DNA of 64,000 nt, taken from Mesorhizobium muleiense. Its GTDB lineage: Bacteria; Pseudomonadota; Alphaproteobacteria; Rhizobiales; Rhizobiaceae. The stretch lies in the NCBI RefSeq assembly GCF_900099905.1, contig NZ_FNEE01000006.1, positions 242,468-306,467 on the forward strand, given 5' to 3'. Under the pieces are notes generated by a model. The model was not told the origin of the DNA. It saw only the letters and a list, made by a program, of their open reading frames with translations, and did no database searches. Shown here one piece after another: positions 43,540 through 52,529 of this stretch; the first letter of the stretch is position 1, and each line of letters begins with the position of its first letter. A program made the translations under genes and the position numbers.

Positions 43540-45015
43540 ATGAATGCGATAACGAAGATTGGCACGTTTGACGATGCGGACCTGTTCCGCCAGCAGGCGT
43601 TAATTGGCGGTGTGTGGCGGGAAGCGGATACAAAAGCCGCCGTCGAGGTCACCAACCCTGCCACCCTGGCCGTTCTTGGCAGCGTTCCCGATATGGGCGG
43701 CGACGACACCCGGGCCGCGATCGGTGCTGCGGCCGAGGCATTCAAAAGCTGGAAGAAGTCGACCCATGCCGAGCGTGCGAGATTGCTGGAGCGATGGCAC
43801 GACCTCATTCGCCAGCACGAACAGGATTTGGCGCTTCTGCTGACGCTGGAGCAGGGCAAGCCGCTTGCCGAGGCGTCGGCGGAAATCCGTTACGGCGCAT
43901 CTTTCGTGAAATGGTTTGCGGAGGAGGCGCGCCGCATCGGTGGCTCGACCATTCCGTCACCCACCGCCGATCGCCGCATCCTGGTCCTTAGGGAAGCAGT
44001 CGGCGTCTGTGCCATCATCACGCCGTGGAATTTCCCCAACGCGATGATCACGCGCAAAGTAGCACCGGCGCTGGCCGCAGGTTGTACGGTTGTCATCAAG
44101 CCGTCGGAATTTACGCCATTCTCGGCGCTGGCGCTCGGTGTCCTGGCGGAGCGGGCGGGCATCCCGGCAGGCGTTATCAACATCGTGACCGGCATGCCGG
44201 GAGAGATCGGCAACGAACTGATGGCCAACGAGACGGTGCGCAAGATCTCGTTCACCGGTTCGACCCGCGTCGGTGCGCTGCTCATGCGTGGCGCGGCCGA
44301 TAGCATCAAGCGGCTGAGCCTGGAGCTTGGCGGCAACGCGCCCTTTATCGTCTTTGACGACGCCGATCTGGATAACGCAGTTGAAGGGGTGATCGTATCC
44401 AAGTTCCGCAATGGCGGTCAAACCTGCGTTTGCGCGAACCGGATTCTCGTGCAGGAAGGCGTTTACGACGCGTTCGCCGAAAAGCTGAGCCAGCGCGTCA
44501 CCCGGATGAAGGTTGGCGCGGGGACCGACGAGGGCACTGAGATCGGCCCGATGATCAACACGGCCGCGATCGACAAGATCGAGCGTCACATTGCGGATGC
44601 GAAGAAGAAAGGTGCCCAGATCCTCGCCCAAAGCGAGGCAGTGCCCGACGGCAGGCAATATGCGCGGCCCGTCGTCCTGGGGGAGGCTACTACCGAGATG
44701 CTCCTGGCATCGGAAGAGACCTTCGGTCCGGTGGCGCCGCTTTTTCGCTTCGAGACGGAGGAAGAGGCCATCACCATCGCGAACGCTACGCCGTTCGGCC
44801 TTGCCGCCTACTTCTACACCGACGACCTCAAGCGGTCATGGCGTGTCGCCGAGGCGCTGGAGTTCGGCATGGTCGGGCTCAACACAGGCCTGATCTCGAC
44901 CGAGGTTGCGCCTTTCGGCGGTGTCAAGCAGTCAGGCGTGGGGCGGGAAGGATCGCAACTCGGGATCGAAGAATATCTCGAGGTCAAGACGCTCCACGTC
45001 GGCGGGCTTAATTAG
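43540..45015 (+). CDS. gabD: Succinate-semialdehyde dehydrogenase (GabD-like)
   Basis: 491 residues. Motifs typical of Gab[32 protein letters not shown], catalytic Glu in LSLELGGNAPFIVFDDAD, catalytic Cys in GGQTCVCANRILVQ, and end EVAPFGGVKQSGVGREGSQ. Oxidises succinate semialdehyde (or similar) to succinate with NAD(P). Last gene of the plus-strand run; a terminator lies ~490 bp downstream. Confidence 0.9.
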   Translation: MNAITKIGTFDDADLFRQQALIGGVWREADTKAAVEVTNPATLAVLGSVPDMGGDDTRAAIGAAAEAFKSWKKSTHAERARLLERWHDLIRQHEQDLALLLTLEQGKPLAEASAEIRYGASFVKWFAEEARRIGGSTIPSPTADRRILVLREAVGVCAIITPWNFPNAMITRKVAPALAAGCTVVIKPSEFTPFSALALGVLAERAGIPAGVINIVTGMPGEIGNELMANETVRKISFTGSTRVGALLMRGAADSIKRLSLELGGNAPFIVFDDADLDNAVEGVIVSKFRNGGQTCVCANRILVQEGVYDAFAEKLSQRVTRMKVGAGTDEGTEIGPMINTAAIDKIERHIADAKKKGAQILAQSEAVPDGRQYARPVVLGEATTEMLLASEETFGPVAPLFRFETEEEAITIANATPFGLAAYFYTDDLKRSWRVAEALEFGMVGLNTGLISTEVAPFGGVKQSGVGREGSQLGIEEYLEVKTLHVGGLN

Positions 45016-45506
45016 AGGCCTTTCGGAGTCGCAACTGCGAACTAAAGTGCGTCGCGTTTGACCGGCCTCATGCGGCGCGCTTTAGGTTGTTGTTTATGCT
45101 GTCGCTATCGCAAAACCGCTGCACACCCTCGGTCAGGCCCAGGGTCAGGCCTGAGGACATCCCTCTGCGCGACATGCATTGGAACACAGTCCCCTTTTCA
45201 GCGGCCGATTTTCAGTGGCAATCGCAAACCTCCGGGATTAGCCGAAGCATCCCTCCACTTCGGTCGAGTAGACGCGATGGGCGACCATCGCCTCTACCTC
45301 GACCGAAGTCGTGGTGGCTTGTGCCAATCGCCAGCGTTGGAGATTTGGCTGCCCGACCGTCAGGCAGCGAAGGCCCACCGCTGTATGGATGCCAGGGTCT
45401 ACGCCGCGGCGCTTCGCTCCTTGCTCCGCCCTTGGATGACGAGCGAGGGGTGGTTCGGTCAATCCCAGGGCCGAGGGCATGCTTTTGCGCGACATGCACC
45501 AGAATC
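45016..45506. repeat. Rhizobial-type intergenic repeat region with a long hairpin
   Basis: Between converging genes, this stretch has no credible gene. It carries GCGGCGCGCTTTAGGTTGTT and CGCAAAACCGCTGCACAC, sequences of the kind repeated between genes in Mesorhizobium, and two copies of TGCGCGACATGCA (near 45168 and 45486). At 45257-45309 ACTTCGGTCGAGTAGACGCG pairs almost fully with CGCCTCTACCTCGACCGAAG, a ~24-bp stem with a short loop. Confidence 0.5.
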
Positions 45507-45536
45507 AGAAAGGGGCGGTCGAAACCGCCCCTTTCT
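45507..45536. terminator. Bidirectional terminator between converging genes
   Basis: A perfect 13-bp stem (AGAAAGGGGCGGT / ACCGCCCCTTTCT) with loop CGAA. A-rich and T-rich edges serve both directions, fitting the convergence of the SSADH-like gene and the HAD gene. Confidence 0.8.
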
Positions 45537-45581
45537 CATTTCGATACTTCGAATGCCGCGATGGCCGGAGGCCCGCCAGCC

Positions 45582-46271
45582 TCAAGCAACTTCCCGAACG
45601 GGCTCCAGGCCGACCGCGGCGGCCAGCCCGCCGATATCCTTGATCTCGGTATATTCGTAGAAGGGGTTCGCGGGCTCGTGGCCGCGGTTCACCCAGACCT
45701 TGCTCTTGATGCCGAGATCGTAGGCGGTCATGAGATCGTAGCGGAAGGAGGAGGAGACGTGAGTGATGTCCTCCGGGCCGCAGCCGAGCTTGTCGAGCAT
45801 GTATTCAAAGCCCTTCATCAGCGGCTTGTAGGCGCCAACCTCTTCGGCGGTGATGACGATGTGAAAGGGCGCGCCGAGCTTTTCCACATTCGACATGATC
45901 AGGCTGTTCATGGAGTTGGACAGGATCACCAGTGGGATTTCCTTGGCCACTCTGGACAGGCCAGCCGGGACGTCGGGGTGCGGACCCCAGGTCGGCACTT
46001 CGTCATAGATTCGTTGGGCGTCTTCGGGTTTGAACTGGATACCGATGCGCTTGCAGCTGCGTTCGATGGAATTCTGCACCACCTCGAGGAAGGGTTTCCA
46101 TGGCCCCAGCACCTCGTCAAGGCGATAGCCCCTAAAAGCCTCCACGAAGCTGGCCATTGCCTCTGGGGAGAGGCGCTCGCCGTAGACGCGCCGCGCCGCG
46201 CCGGCCATATCGAAATTGGTGAGCGTACCGTAGCAGTCGAAGGTAATGTATTTCGGTCTGAACGTCGACAT
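45582..46271 (-). CDS. HAD-superfamily hydrolase, haloacid dehalogenase type II
   Basis: 229 residues from the ATG at 46271, with AGGAGG upstream. HAD motif I ITFDCYGTLTNFD (nucleophile Asp), motif II VILSNSMNS, Lys in GAYKPLMKGFEYML, motif IV HVSSSFRYDLMTAYDLG, where typical haloacid dehalogenases have S.n.fD. Called type II 2-haloacid dehalogenase-like; the real substrate may be a phosphate ester or haloacid. A Trp in KVWVNRG is a type II feature. Confidence 0.85.
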   Translation of the reverse strand: MSTFRPKYITFDCYGTLTNFDMAGAARRVYGERLSPEAMASFVEAFRGYRLDEVLGPWKPFLEVVQNSIERSCKRIGIQFKPEDAQRIYDEVPTWGPHPDVPAGLSRVAKEIPLVILSNSMNSLIMSNVEKLGAPFHIVITAEEVGAYKPLMKGFEYMLDKLGCGPEDITHVSSSFRYDLMTAYDLGIKSKVWVNRGHEPANPFYEYTEIKDIGGLAAAVGLEPVREVA

Positions 46272-46592
46272 GGCGACAATCCTCCTGGTTTTCTCGGCAC
46301 AGCGTGCCTGTACCACAATCACCATAGGCGGAGATCTGGAAGACTAACGGCCGCATTCGCCGCGACCTGAAGCAGATCGTTTCGTATTGCATCGCCGGTT
46401 TGGCAGAGAGTTGCGCCAGGTGTCCTTTCGAGCTTTGGGAGCGGCGCGGCCTGTCGGCCATGCTTCGGCAGAAGATGCGGCGCGAGCGGCGAAGGATAGT
46501 GAAAACGCGTCGCGCTTGGCTGCCGGTCGGGAGGAACTGCTGTCTTTGGTGGTCTACCGTCAGCACCTGAAGACGAAGGCCGGAAATTCATC

Positions 46593-47435
46593 ATGACCAC
46601 ACAGCAGATCATCCTTGAAGAGATGACACCGGGGCACCTGGAAGGCGCTGTCGAGTTGTCTCGCCAAGTCAATTGGCCGCATCGCCGCGAGGATTGGGAA
46701 CTGGCCCAGGCGGTCAGCCGGGGGATCGTCGCTCTGCAAGAACAACGCGTGGTGGCGACGATCATGATGACCCCCTACGGCGACAATGCCGCCGCCATCA
46801 ACATGGTGATCGTCGATGCGGCGATGCGCGGTCGCGGACTCGGCCGAAAGATGATGGAAGAGGCGCTGGCCAAGGCGGGTGAGCGCACCTGTTGCCTGAC
46901 GGCGACACGGGAAGGCCTGCCGCTCTATGAGAAGCTGGGCTTCGTCACGACTGGCGAGATCGTGCAGCATCAGGGCGAGGCGTTGGCAGTTTCGGCGCCG
47001 GCCCGTGTATCCTGGGCAGAGAGCGGCGATCTTGCTCGTATCGAGGTGCTGGATCGCGAGGCATTTGGCCATGACCGTTCGGCGCTGATGAAACGGGTTT
47101 TCGAGCGCGCGAAGTTCGCTGTCATTCGCGATGAAGGCAATACCCAGGCCTTTTCCGCCATCCGGCCATTCGGCCGGGGGCTGGTCATTGGCCCGGTGGT
47201 GGCGAGGAACGGTACCGAGGCCAAGGCCCTGATCGACTTTCTGCTCGCCCATCATCAAGGCAAGTTCGTGCGTGTCGATACCGACGTCTCAACGGATCTT
47301 GCTGAATGGCTCACCTGGCGCGGGCTCGCGCACGTCGGCGGGGGGATCACGATGCGACGCTCCATGGCCACGCACAGGGAAAGCAAGCCGGCGCATCATC
47401 GCACATATGCGTTGGTCAGTCAGGCACTTGGTTAA
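46593..47435 (+). CDS. GNAT-family N-acetyltransferase (two-domain)
   Basis: 280 residues. NWPHRREDWELAQAVSRGIVAL, INMVIVDAAMRGRGLGRKMMEEALAKAG (acetyl-CoA binding RGRGLG) and LPLYEKLGFVTTGEI, then a second GNAT-like half (LDREAFGHDRSALM, GLVIGPVVARN). Distant paralogue of the protein at 38741-39619. It lies 30 bp before a class III aminotransferase gene, so acetylation or sensing of an amino compound is likely. Confidence 0.85.
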   Translation: MTTQQIILEEMTPGHLEGAVELSRQVNWPHRREDWELAQAVSRGIVALQEQRVVATIMMTPYGDNAAAINMVIVDAAMRGRGLGRKMMEEALAKAGERTCCLTATREGLPLYEKLGFVTTGEIVQHQGEALAVSAPARVSWAESGDLARIEVLDREAFGHDRSALMKRVFERAKFAVIRDEGNTQAFSAIRPFGRGLVIGPVVARNGTEAKALIDFLLAHHQGKFVRVDTDVSTDLAEWLTWRGLAHVGGGITMRRSMATHRESKPAHHRTYALVSQALG

Positions 47436-47465
47436 ATCAGGCAATCGGTTGAATCGGAGGAAGAA

Positions 47466-48842
47466 ATGCTGGCAAATTCACTGATCGAACTCGATCGCGC
47501 GCATCTGGTTCACCCGTTTTCATGCTATCGGAGCCACGAGGAGACGGGCGTGCGGGTACTCAAATCCGCCAAGGGCGCAACGGTGACCGATGCAAGCGGG
47601 AAAACCCTGCTGGACGGATTCGCCGGTCTATGGTGTGTGAACATCGGCTACGGCCAGGAAAGTGTCGTTGAAGCAGCCGCAAAGCAGCTAAGAGAGCTTC
47701 CCTATGCCACGGGATATTTCGGGCTGGGATCCGAGCCTGCCATTCGCCTTGCTGCCAGGCTTGCCGAACTGGCGCCCGGCGATCTGAACCACGTCTATTT
47801 CACGCTTGGCGGCTCCGACGCAGTCGACAGCACGATCCGCTTCATTCGCTATTACTACCATGCCAAGGGCACGCCGCAGAAGGACCAGTTCATCTCGGTC
47901 GAGCATGGCTACCATGGCTCCTCGACGGCTGGATCAGGCCTGACCGCGATTCCGGCTTTCCATGCGGGTTTCGGCGTGCCTTACGACTGGCAGCACAAGA
48001 TTCCCTCGCACTACGCCTATCGCAATCCGGTCGGTTCCGACCCGCAGGCGATCATCGATGCATCGGTCGCGGCCCTGCGCGCCAAAATCGCGGAACTCGG
48101 CGCGGGCCGCGTTGCGGCCTTCTACGCCGAACCCATCCAGGGTTCGGGCGGTGTCCTCGTTCCACCGACAGGTTGGCTGAAGGCTCTGCACGCCGTGTGC
48201 AAGGAACACGATATCCTGTTCGTCGTCGATGAAGTCATCACTGCCTTTGGCCGTACCGGCCCTCTATTCGCCTGTGAGGAAGACGATGTCGTGCCGGATC
48301 TCATGACCACGGCGAAGGGACTGACCTCGGGCTACGTGCCGATGGGCGCCGTCTTCATCTCGGACCATGTGTACAATACGATCGCAGACGGAGCCGGCAA
48401 AGCGCCTGTCGGCCATGGCTATACTTATTCGGCCCATCCCGTGAGCGCGGCGGTCGGGCTCGAATGCCTGCGTCTCTACGAAGACAGCTTGCTCGAGAAC
48501 GGGCGCAAGGCCGGCAAGCGCCTGATGGAAGGCCTTCGCTCGCTCGCCGACCACCCGCTGGTTGGCGACATTCGCGGCCGTGGCATGCTGGCAGCAATCG
48601 AGTTGGTCACCGACAAGGAGCGCAAGACGCCGCTGCCGGCGGCGGCCGACCCGGGGCGCCGCATCTTCGAGCGCGCGTGGGCGAACGGCCTTGTCATCCG
48701 CGCCTTCAACAGCGGCATTCTCGGCTTTGCGCCGCCGCTCTGCTGCACCGATGACGATATTGATGGAATCCTCGAACGCACCCGGATGACCCTGGATCAA
48801 ACCCTCGAGGACCAGGACGTGCGGTCGGCGATGAAGGGATGA
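47466..48842 (+). CDS. Class III (omega) aminotransferase
   Basis: 458 residues. Gate region LLDGFAGLWCVNIGYG, PLP contacts TLGGSDAVDSTIRFIRYY, DEVITAFGRTG, PLP lysine in MTTAKGLTSGYVPMG, and C-terminal FAPPLCCTDDDID. These enzymes move an amino group from an omega-amino acid or polyamine to pyruvate. A ribosome site GGAGGAAG precedes the ATG. Co-directional with the GNAT gene; ends at a terminator facing the Lrp gene. Confidence 0.9.
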   Translation: MLANSLIELDRAHLVHPFSCYRSHEETGVRVLKSAKGATVTDASGKTLLDGFAGLWCVNIGYGQESVVEAAAKQLRELPYATGYFGLGSEPAIRLAARLAELAPGDLNHVYFTLGGSDAVDSTIRFIRYYYHAKGTPQKDQFISVEHGYHGSSTAGSGLTAIPAFHAGFGVPYDWQHKIPSHYAYRNPVGSDPQAIIDASVAALRAKIAELGAGRVAAFYAEPIQGSGGVLVPPTGWLKALHAVCKEHDILFVVDEVITAFGRTGPLFACEEDDVVPDLMTTAKGLTSGYVPMGAVFISDHVYNTIADGAGKAPVGHGYTYSAHPVSAAVGLECLRLYEDSLLENGRKAGKRLMEGLRSLADHPLVGDIRGRGMLAAIELVTDKERKTPLPAAADPGRRIFERAWANGLVIRAFNSGILGFAPPLCCTDDDIDGILERTRMTLDQTLEDQDVRSAMKG

Positions 48843-48848
48843 TCGTCC

Positions 48849-48877
48849 AGGCTGCCGGCGCATGCGCGCGGCAGCCT
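48849..48877. terminator. Bidirectional terminator after the aminotransferase gene
   Basis: AGGCTGCCG (48849-48857) pairs with CGGCAGCCT (48869-48877), with inner complementarity GCGC/GCGC, followed by CTTTCTC. It sits in the 40-bp gap between converging genes. Confidence 0.75.
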
Positions 48878-48882
48878 CTTTC

Positions 48883-49359
48883 TCATCTGTCGAATATCGC
48901 GTCGAGAGGCAAATGGGATTTGACGATCGGTGACTTCAGCACGACGAAGCTGAAATATTTGTCGATTCCGATATCCAGTTCGATCATGCGCTCCATGATC
49001 GTCTGGTACTCGCTGATGCCCGCTGTGACAAATTTCACAAGATAGTCGTAACCGCCTGAAACCAGGTGGCATTCGATAACAGAATCGACCTTCTGGATTG
49101 CGGTGAGAAATCTCGCGAAGTCGTTCTGCTGGTGGTGCTTGAGCGTGACTTCGGTGAAGATCGTCAGAGTCTGCCCGAGCTTGGACACATCGATCTGGGC
49201 GGAATAGCCGGTGATGAAGCCTTCCGTCTGAAGCTTCTTCACCCGCATCAGGCAAGGGCTCGGTGAAAGGTTCACCAGGTCGGCGAGCTCGACATTCGTG
49301 ACCCGCCCGTTCTTCTGCAGTTGGGATAAGATCTTGATGTCGATCTTGTCGAGCTTCAT
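48883..49359 (-). CDS. Lrp/AsnC-family transcriptional regulator
   Basis: 158 residues. N-terminal helix-turn-helix (LDKIDIKILSQLQKNGRVTNVELADLVNLSPSPCLMRVKKL), C-terminal RAM ligand domain (FARFLTAIQKVDSVIECHLVSGGYDYLVKFV). Usually octameric and amino-acid responsive. 10 bp after the tartrate-DH-like gene on the same strand, and facing the aminotransferase gene, which it may regulate. Confidence 0.92.
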   Translation of the reverse strand: MKLDKIDIKILSQLQKNGRVTNVELADLVNLSPSPCLMRVKKLQTEGFITGYSAQIDVSKLGQTLTIFTEVTLKHHQQNDFARFLTAIQKVDSVIECHLVSGGYDYLVKFVTAGISEYQTIMERMIELDIGIDKYFSFVVLKSPIVKSHLPLDAIFDR

Positions 49360-49369
49360 TGGAAACCTG

Positions 49370-50449
49370 TCAAACGTTGGAACCGCGGATCGTCCGGCAG
49401 ACGGCGTCCGTCACCGCCTGCGTGGTCGCTGTCCCTCCGACGTCCGGCGTCAGCACGCCCTCACTCGTCACCGATTCCACAGCGTTCATCAACCGGGCGG
49501 CCGCTGCGCTCTCGCCCAGATGTTCGAGCATCTGGGCAGCGGTCCAGAAGGTGGCGACCGGATTGGCAATACCCTTGCCGGCGATGTCGAATGCCGAGCC
49601 GTGAATTGGCTCGAACATCGAGGGATAGCGCCGCTCGGGATCAATGTTGGCGGTCGGTGCAACGCCGAGACTGCCCGCGAGCGCGCCCGCAAGGTCCGAC
49701 AATATGTCGGCGTGAAGATTGGTGGCGACGATCGTATCAAGGCTCCGCGGTTTCAACGTCATACGCACTGTCATAGCATCGACCAGCATCTTGTCCCAGG
49801 CGACGTCCGGGAATTCCGGCGCCACCTCGGCTGCGATTTCGTCCCACATTACCATGCCGTGACGCTGCGCGTTGGATTTTGTAACGACTGTCAGGAGCTT
49901 TCGCGGCCGTGATTGCGCCAGCCGGAATGCATAGCTCATGATGCGGGTGACGCCGACGCGCGTGAAGATCGCGACCTCGGTTCCGACCTCCTCGGGGAGG
50001 CCGCGATGGGCTCGGCCGCCGTGGCCCGAATACTCGCCCTCGGAATTCTCCCGCACGATCACCCAATCCAGATCGCCAGGGCCAACGCCCGCCAGCGGCG
50101 AAACAATACCGGGCAATATCCTGGTCGGCCGCACGTTCGCGTATTGATCAAAGCCTTGGCAGATCGGCAGCCGGAGGCCCCAGAGCGTGATGTCGTCGGG
50201 CACATCGGGAGCGCCTACCGCGCCAAAGAAGATAGCGTCGAAGCGCTTCAGTTGCGCCACCCCATCTTCGGGCATCATCCGACCATGCGCCTTGTAGTAG
50301 TCTGAGCCCCAGTCGAAGTGCTGGACGCGCAGCTTGAAGTCGCCGCAGCGCCGCTGCAGCGCCTCAAGCGCCTGGAGACCGGCGGCAATGACCTCTGGGC
50401 CGATCCCGTCGGCAGGAATGGCGGCAATCTCATATTCGCGCATCGTCAC
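49370..50449 (-). CDS. Tartrate dehydrogenase/D-malate dehydrogenase-like enzyme
   Basis: 359 residues. EIAAIPADGIGPEVIAAGLQAL, RENSEGEYSGHGGRAHRGLPE (TtuC/DmlA-type substrate loop), KSNAQRHGMVMWDEI and NLHADILSDLAGALAGSLG. Uses NAD to decarboxylate tartrate or D-malate. Diverged paralogue of the enzyme at 42478-43521. Downstream on the same strand is the Lrp regulator; upstream is a FAD oxidase gene (73 bp). Confidence 0.9.
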   Translation of the reverse strand: MTMREYEIAAIPADGIGPEVIAAGLQALEALQRRCGDFKLRVQHFDWGSDYYKAHGRMMPEDGVAQLKRFDAIFFGAVGAPDVPDDITLWGLRLPICQGFDQYANVRPTRILPGIVSPLAGVGPGDLDWVIVRENSEGEYSGHGGRAHRGLPEEVGTEVAIFTRVGVTRIMSYAFRLAQSRPRKLLTVVTKSNAQRHGMVMWDEIAAEVAPEFPDVAWDKMLVDAMTVRMTLKPRSLDTIVATNLHADILSDLAGALAGSLGVAPTANIDPERRYPSMFEPIHGSAFDIAGKGIANPVATFWTAAQMLEHLGESAAAARLMNAVESVTSEGVLTPDVGGTATTQAVTDAVCRTIRGSNV

Positions 50450-50522
50450 TTTCCCTTCAGTGCTGGCCGCCTCGCGGCCTCGATCGCGTGTGCGACCTGA
50501 TGTAGCTTGGCAAACGGTCTTC

Positions 50523-51848
50523 TCAGAATTCAGCGACCTTGCCCCACGCAGCTGTCTTCAGACGCTCCGGCCTATAGGGACGCGGATCGACGATCGGCTC
50601 GCTGCCGGTGATGATATCGGCGATCATATGTCCAGCGCCGGGGCCGATCCCGAAGCCGTGGCCGCTGAATCCCGCGGCGAGAAGAAAGCCCGGAATCCCC
50701 TCCACTTCACCAATTGCCGGGACGCCATCGGGCGTGCTGTCGACATAGCCCGCCCAAGCATGAGAAATCGCGACGCGCTGGAACTCGGGCAGCAATTCGC
50801 AGGCTCTTTGATAGGTCAGGCGAATCTGCCTCATGTCAGGTTTGGGGTCGAGAATCCGATTCCGTTCCATTGGTGTCACGTCGTCAACTGCCCATTTCAT
50901 CAGGCTTTCATGACCTTGACGCCAGCCCTCGAACGCTCCCGGGGCCAGACTGCGCCAGCGGCGGGCGAACATCGGCACGAACTCGCGGCTGAACCTGAGC
51001 TGCTGCGGCGTTGGATCGACTCGCGCCCGCCCGCTGATCGCCAGCGCGTATCCGCCGTTGCTGCGCCGCGTCAGCGAGACGCGCGCGGTATGCAGGGCAT
51101 CCGGCAGGCCTTCTGCTCCCGGCGCTACGGCTAGAATGGACTGCCGCACGGCAGCCTGCGGGAAACGGATACCGAGCTGGTTGCAGAAGGAAGAAGCCCA
51201 CGCGCCTCCGGCCATGACCACGGTCGTTGTGCGGATGGTTCCGGCTTCTGTAACGACGCCGCTGACCCGGCCGGCACTCAGTTCCAGCCCGCGCGCGGCG
51301 CAATTCTGATGCACGGTGCCGCCGGCCGCCATGATGCCGCGCGCGGCAACCGGCACCGCCTTCGATGGATCCGCCGTTCCGTCAGTTGGCGAGAACACGC
51401 CGCCTTTCCATTTGCGGCCGGTCGCCTTGCCCCGTTCGGTGGCTTCTTGCGCGCTCAGCACATGCGTCGTGACGCCAACCGTCCTTGCGAAATCGCGCCA
51501 CTTTGCCCAGCCTGCCAACTCGTTTTCGTCCTGCGAAAGATAGAGCAGGCCGCAGCGGCGAAAGCCGGTGTCCTCGCCGGTCTCCTGCGCCACTTTTTCC
51601 CAGAGATCGAGGCTCCTGGTTGCCATCGGCAACTCGCGTGCGTCGCGGTTCTGCTGACGGCACCAGCCCCAGTTGCGGCTGGACTGTTCGGCGGCAACGC
51701 GTCCCTTCTCCAGCAGGGCAACGCTGACGCCCCGTCGCGCCAGATAATAGGCCGTGAACACGCCTACCACGCCGCCGCCGATGACGACGACGTCCGCCTC
51801 GCGAGGCAGGGATGGGCTGGAGTCGATGTAAATGAGCGGCGCGGGCAT
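50523..51848 (-). CDS. FAD-dependent amino-acid/amine oxidoreductase (DadA/SoxB-sarcosine oxidase fold)
   Basis: 441 residues from the ATG at 51848, chosen because GGAG lies 8 bases upstream and the FAD motif follows at once. DVVVIGGGVVGVFTAYYLARRGVSVALLEKG binds FAD; SSRNWGWCRQQNRDARELP is the substrate-side loop; C-terminal AAGFSGHGFGIGPGAGHMIAD. Likely oxidises a D- or N-methyl amino acid. The substrate is not deducible from sequence. First gene of a minus-strand unit with the tartrate-DH and Lrp genes. Confidence 0.85.
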   Translation of the reverse strand: MPAPLIYIDSSPSLPREADVVVIGGGVVGVFTAYYLARRGVSVALLEKGRVAAEQSSRNWGWCRQQNRDARELPMATRSLDLWEKVAQETGEDTGFRRCGLLYLSQDENELAGWAKWRDFARTVGVTTHVLSAQEATERGKATGRKWKGGVFSPTDGTADPSKAVPVAARGIMAAGGTVHQNCAARGLELSAGRVSGVVTEAGTIRTTTVVMAGGAWASSFCNQLGIRFPQAAVRQSILAVAPGAEGLPDALHTARVSLTRRSNGGYALAISGRARVDPTPQQLRFSREFVPMFARRWRSLAPGAFEGWRQGHESLMKWAVDDVTPMERNRILDPKPDMRQIRLTYQRACELLPEFQRVAISHAWAGYVDSTPDGVPAIGEVEGIPGFLLAAGFSGHGFGIGPGAGHMIADIITGSEPIVDPRPYRPERLKTAAWGKVAEF

Positions 51849-52385
51849 GGATGGAACTCCGTAAATTTGAAGCATCCTAACCTGCGGCCCGCAGAGGCAG
51901 GCTGCGGAGTCCATGCCTGGGCGGAATTTCCTGCGGTTTGCAGCCCTTGGAACAGGCAATAGTTGCCGAAAAGCGTTCGCTGGCCCCAACCTCGCAGGGG
52001 CAAGCAGGAGTACACTTCATCCAGTCGCGTGATCTGCGGCATGGGCTTTTCGGGACGCGGCGCGCAGTGACGCAAGGCCTGTCGCGCACAAATTAGCGGA
52101 CGAAGGACCTGGTTGTCTGATCCCGGTTTCTGCGCCGGCACCGGAGCAGAGTGAAATGCCGTACCTGACGTTCTTTTCAGAAGTTCCTGCCGCCCGAGGG
52201 CCAAATTTCGACGACTATGCGGAGACAGAACAGTCAAACTGGCTGAAAGAACGGAGCAACCCTTCCTTATAGGGGTAAGCTCCAGAGGACTTCCGATAGG
52301 CAGGGCTTACGCCTTCGGAGAGTTCTCCAACAAAAGGGAACAGTGTCCGGTCCACGGACCGAATTTCATCAAGGGAGCCGCCAGG
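51849..52385. other. Divergent intergenic region before the peptide transporter operon
   Basis: Frames on the minus strand here are open but have no family signature and look spurious. Short hairpins occur near 52317-52330 (GGAGA-GT-TCTCC) and 52350-52365 (GGTCC-AC-GGACC), in the presumed leader of the transporter mRNA. No known riboswitch was recognised. Confidence 0.4.
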
Positions 52386-52529
52386 ATGAGCAGAATTCGT
52401 CTCTCGCAGCCTCAGCGCTCGAAGCGCCGGGATGACCAGACGACGGACGCTATGGTGAGGCGCTTCTGCTCAAAGCGCGATGATGTGGTCCGCAACAGCG
52501 TGGACCCGCTCGGTTCAAACGGGAGATGA
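52386..52529 (+). CDS. 47-residue leader ORF coupled to the ABC ATPase gene
   Basis: From the ATG at 52386 (AAGGGAG upstream, 8-base spacing) an ORF encodes a basic peptide opening MSRIRLSQPQRSKRRDDQ, with MVRRFCSKRDD near the middle. Its stop overlaps the transporter ATPase start as ATGA (52526-52529). This layout suggests a translated leader or coupling peptide. No homologue is known to me and it may be a chance ORF. Confidence 0.35.
   Translation: MSRIRLSQPQRSKRRDDQTTDAMVRRFCSKRDDVVRNSVDPLGSNGR

Noticed and set aside
46387..46596. 69-codon frame just before the GNAT gene with an ATGA overlap
   Set aside because: Ala/Arg-rich with no plausible ribosome site or family; the overlap is probably chance.
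51764..52237. 157-codon minus-strand frame upstream of the FAD oxidase
   Set aside because: Overlaps the FAD gene's start and ends in low-complexity residues; no domain seen.
52240..52385. Possible glycine or guanidine riboswitch before the transporter operon
   Set aside because: Short hairpins and GGAGAG-like bits are present, but the conserved cores of those riboswitches could not be matched.
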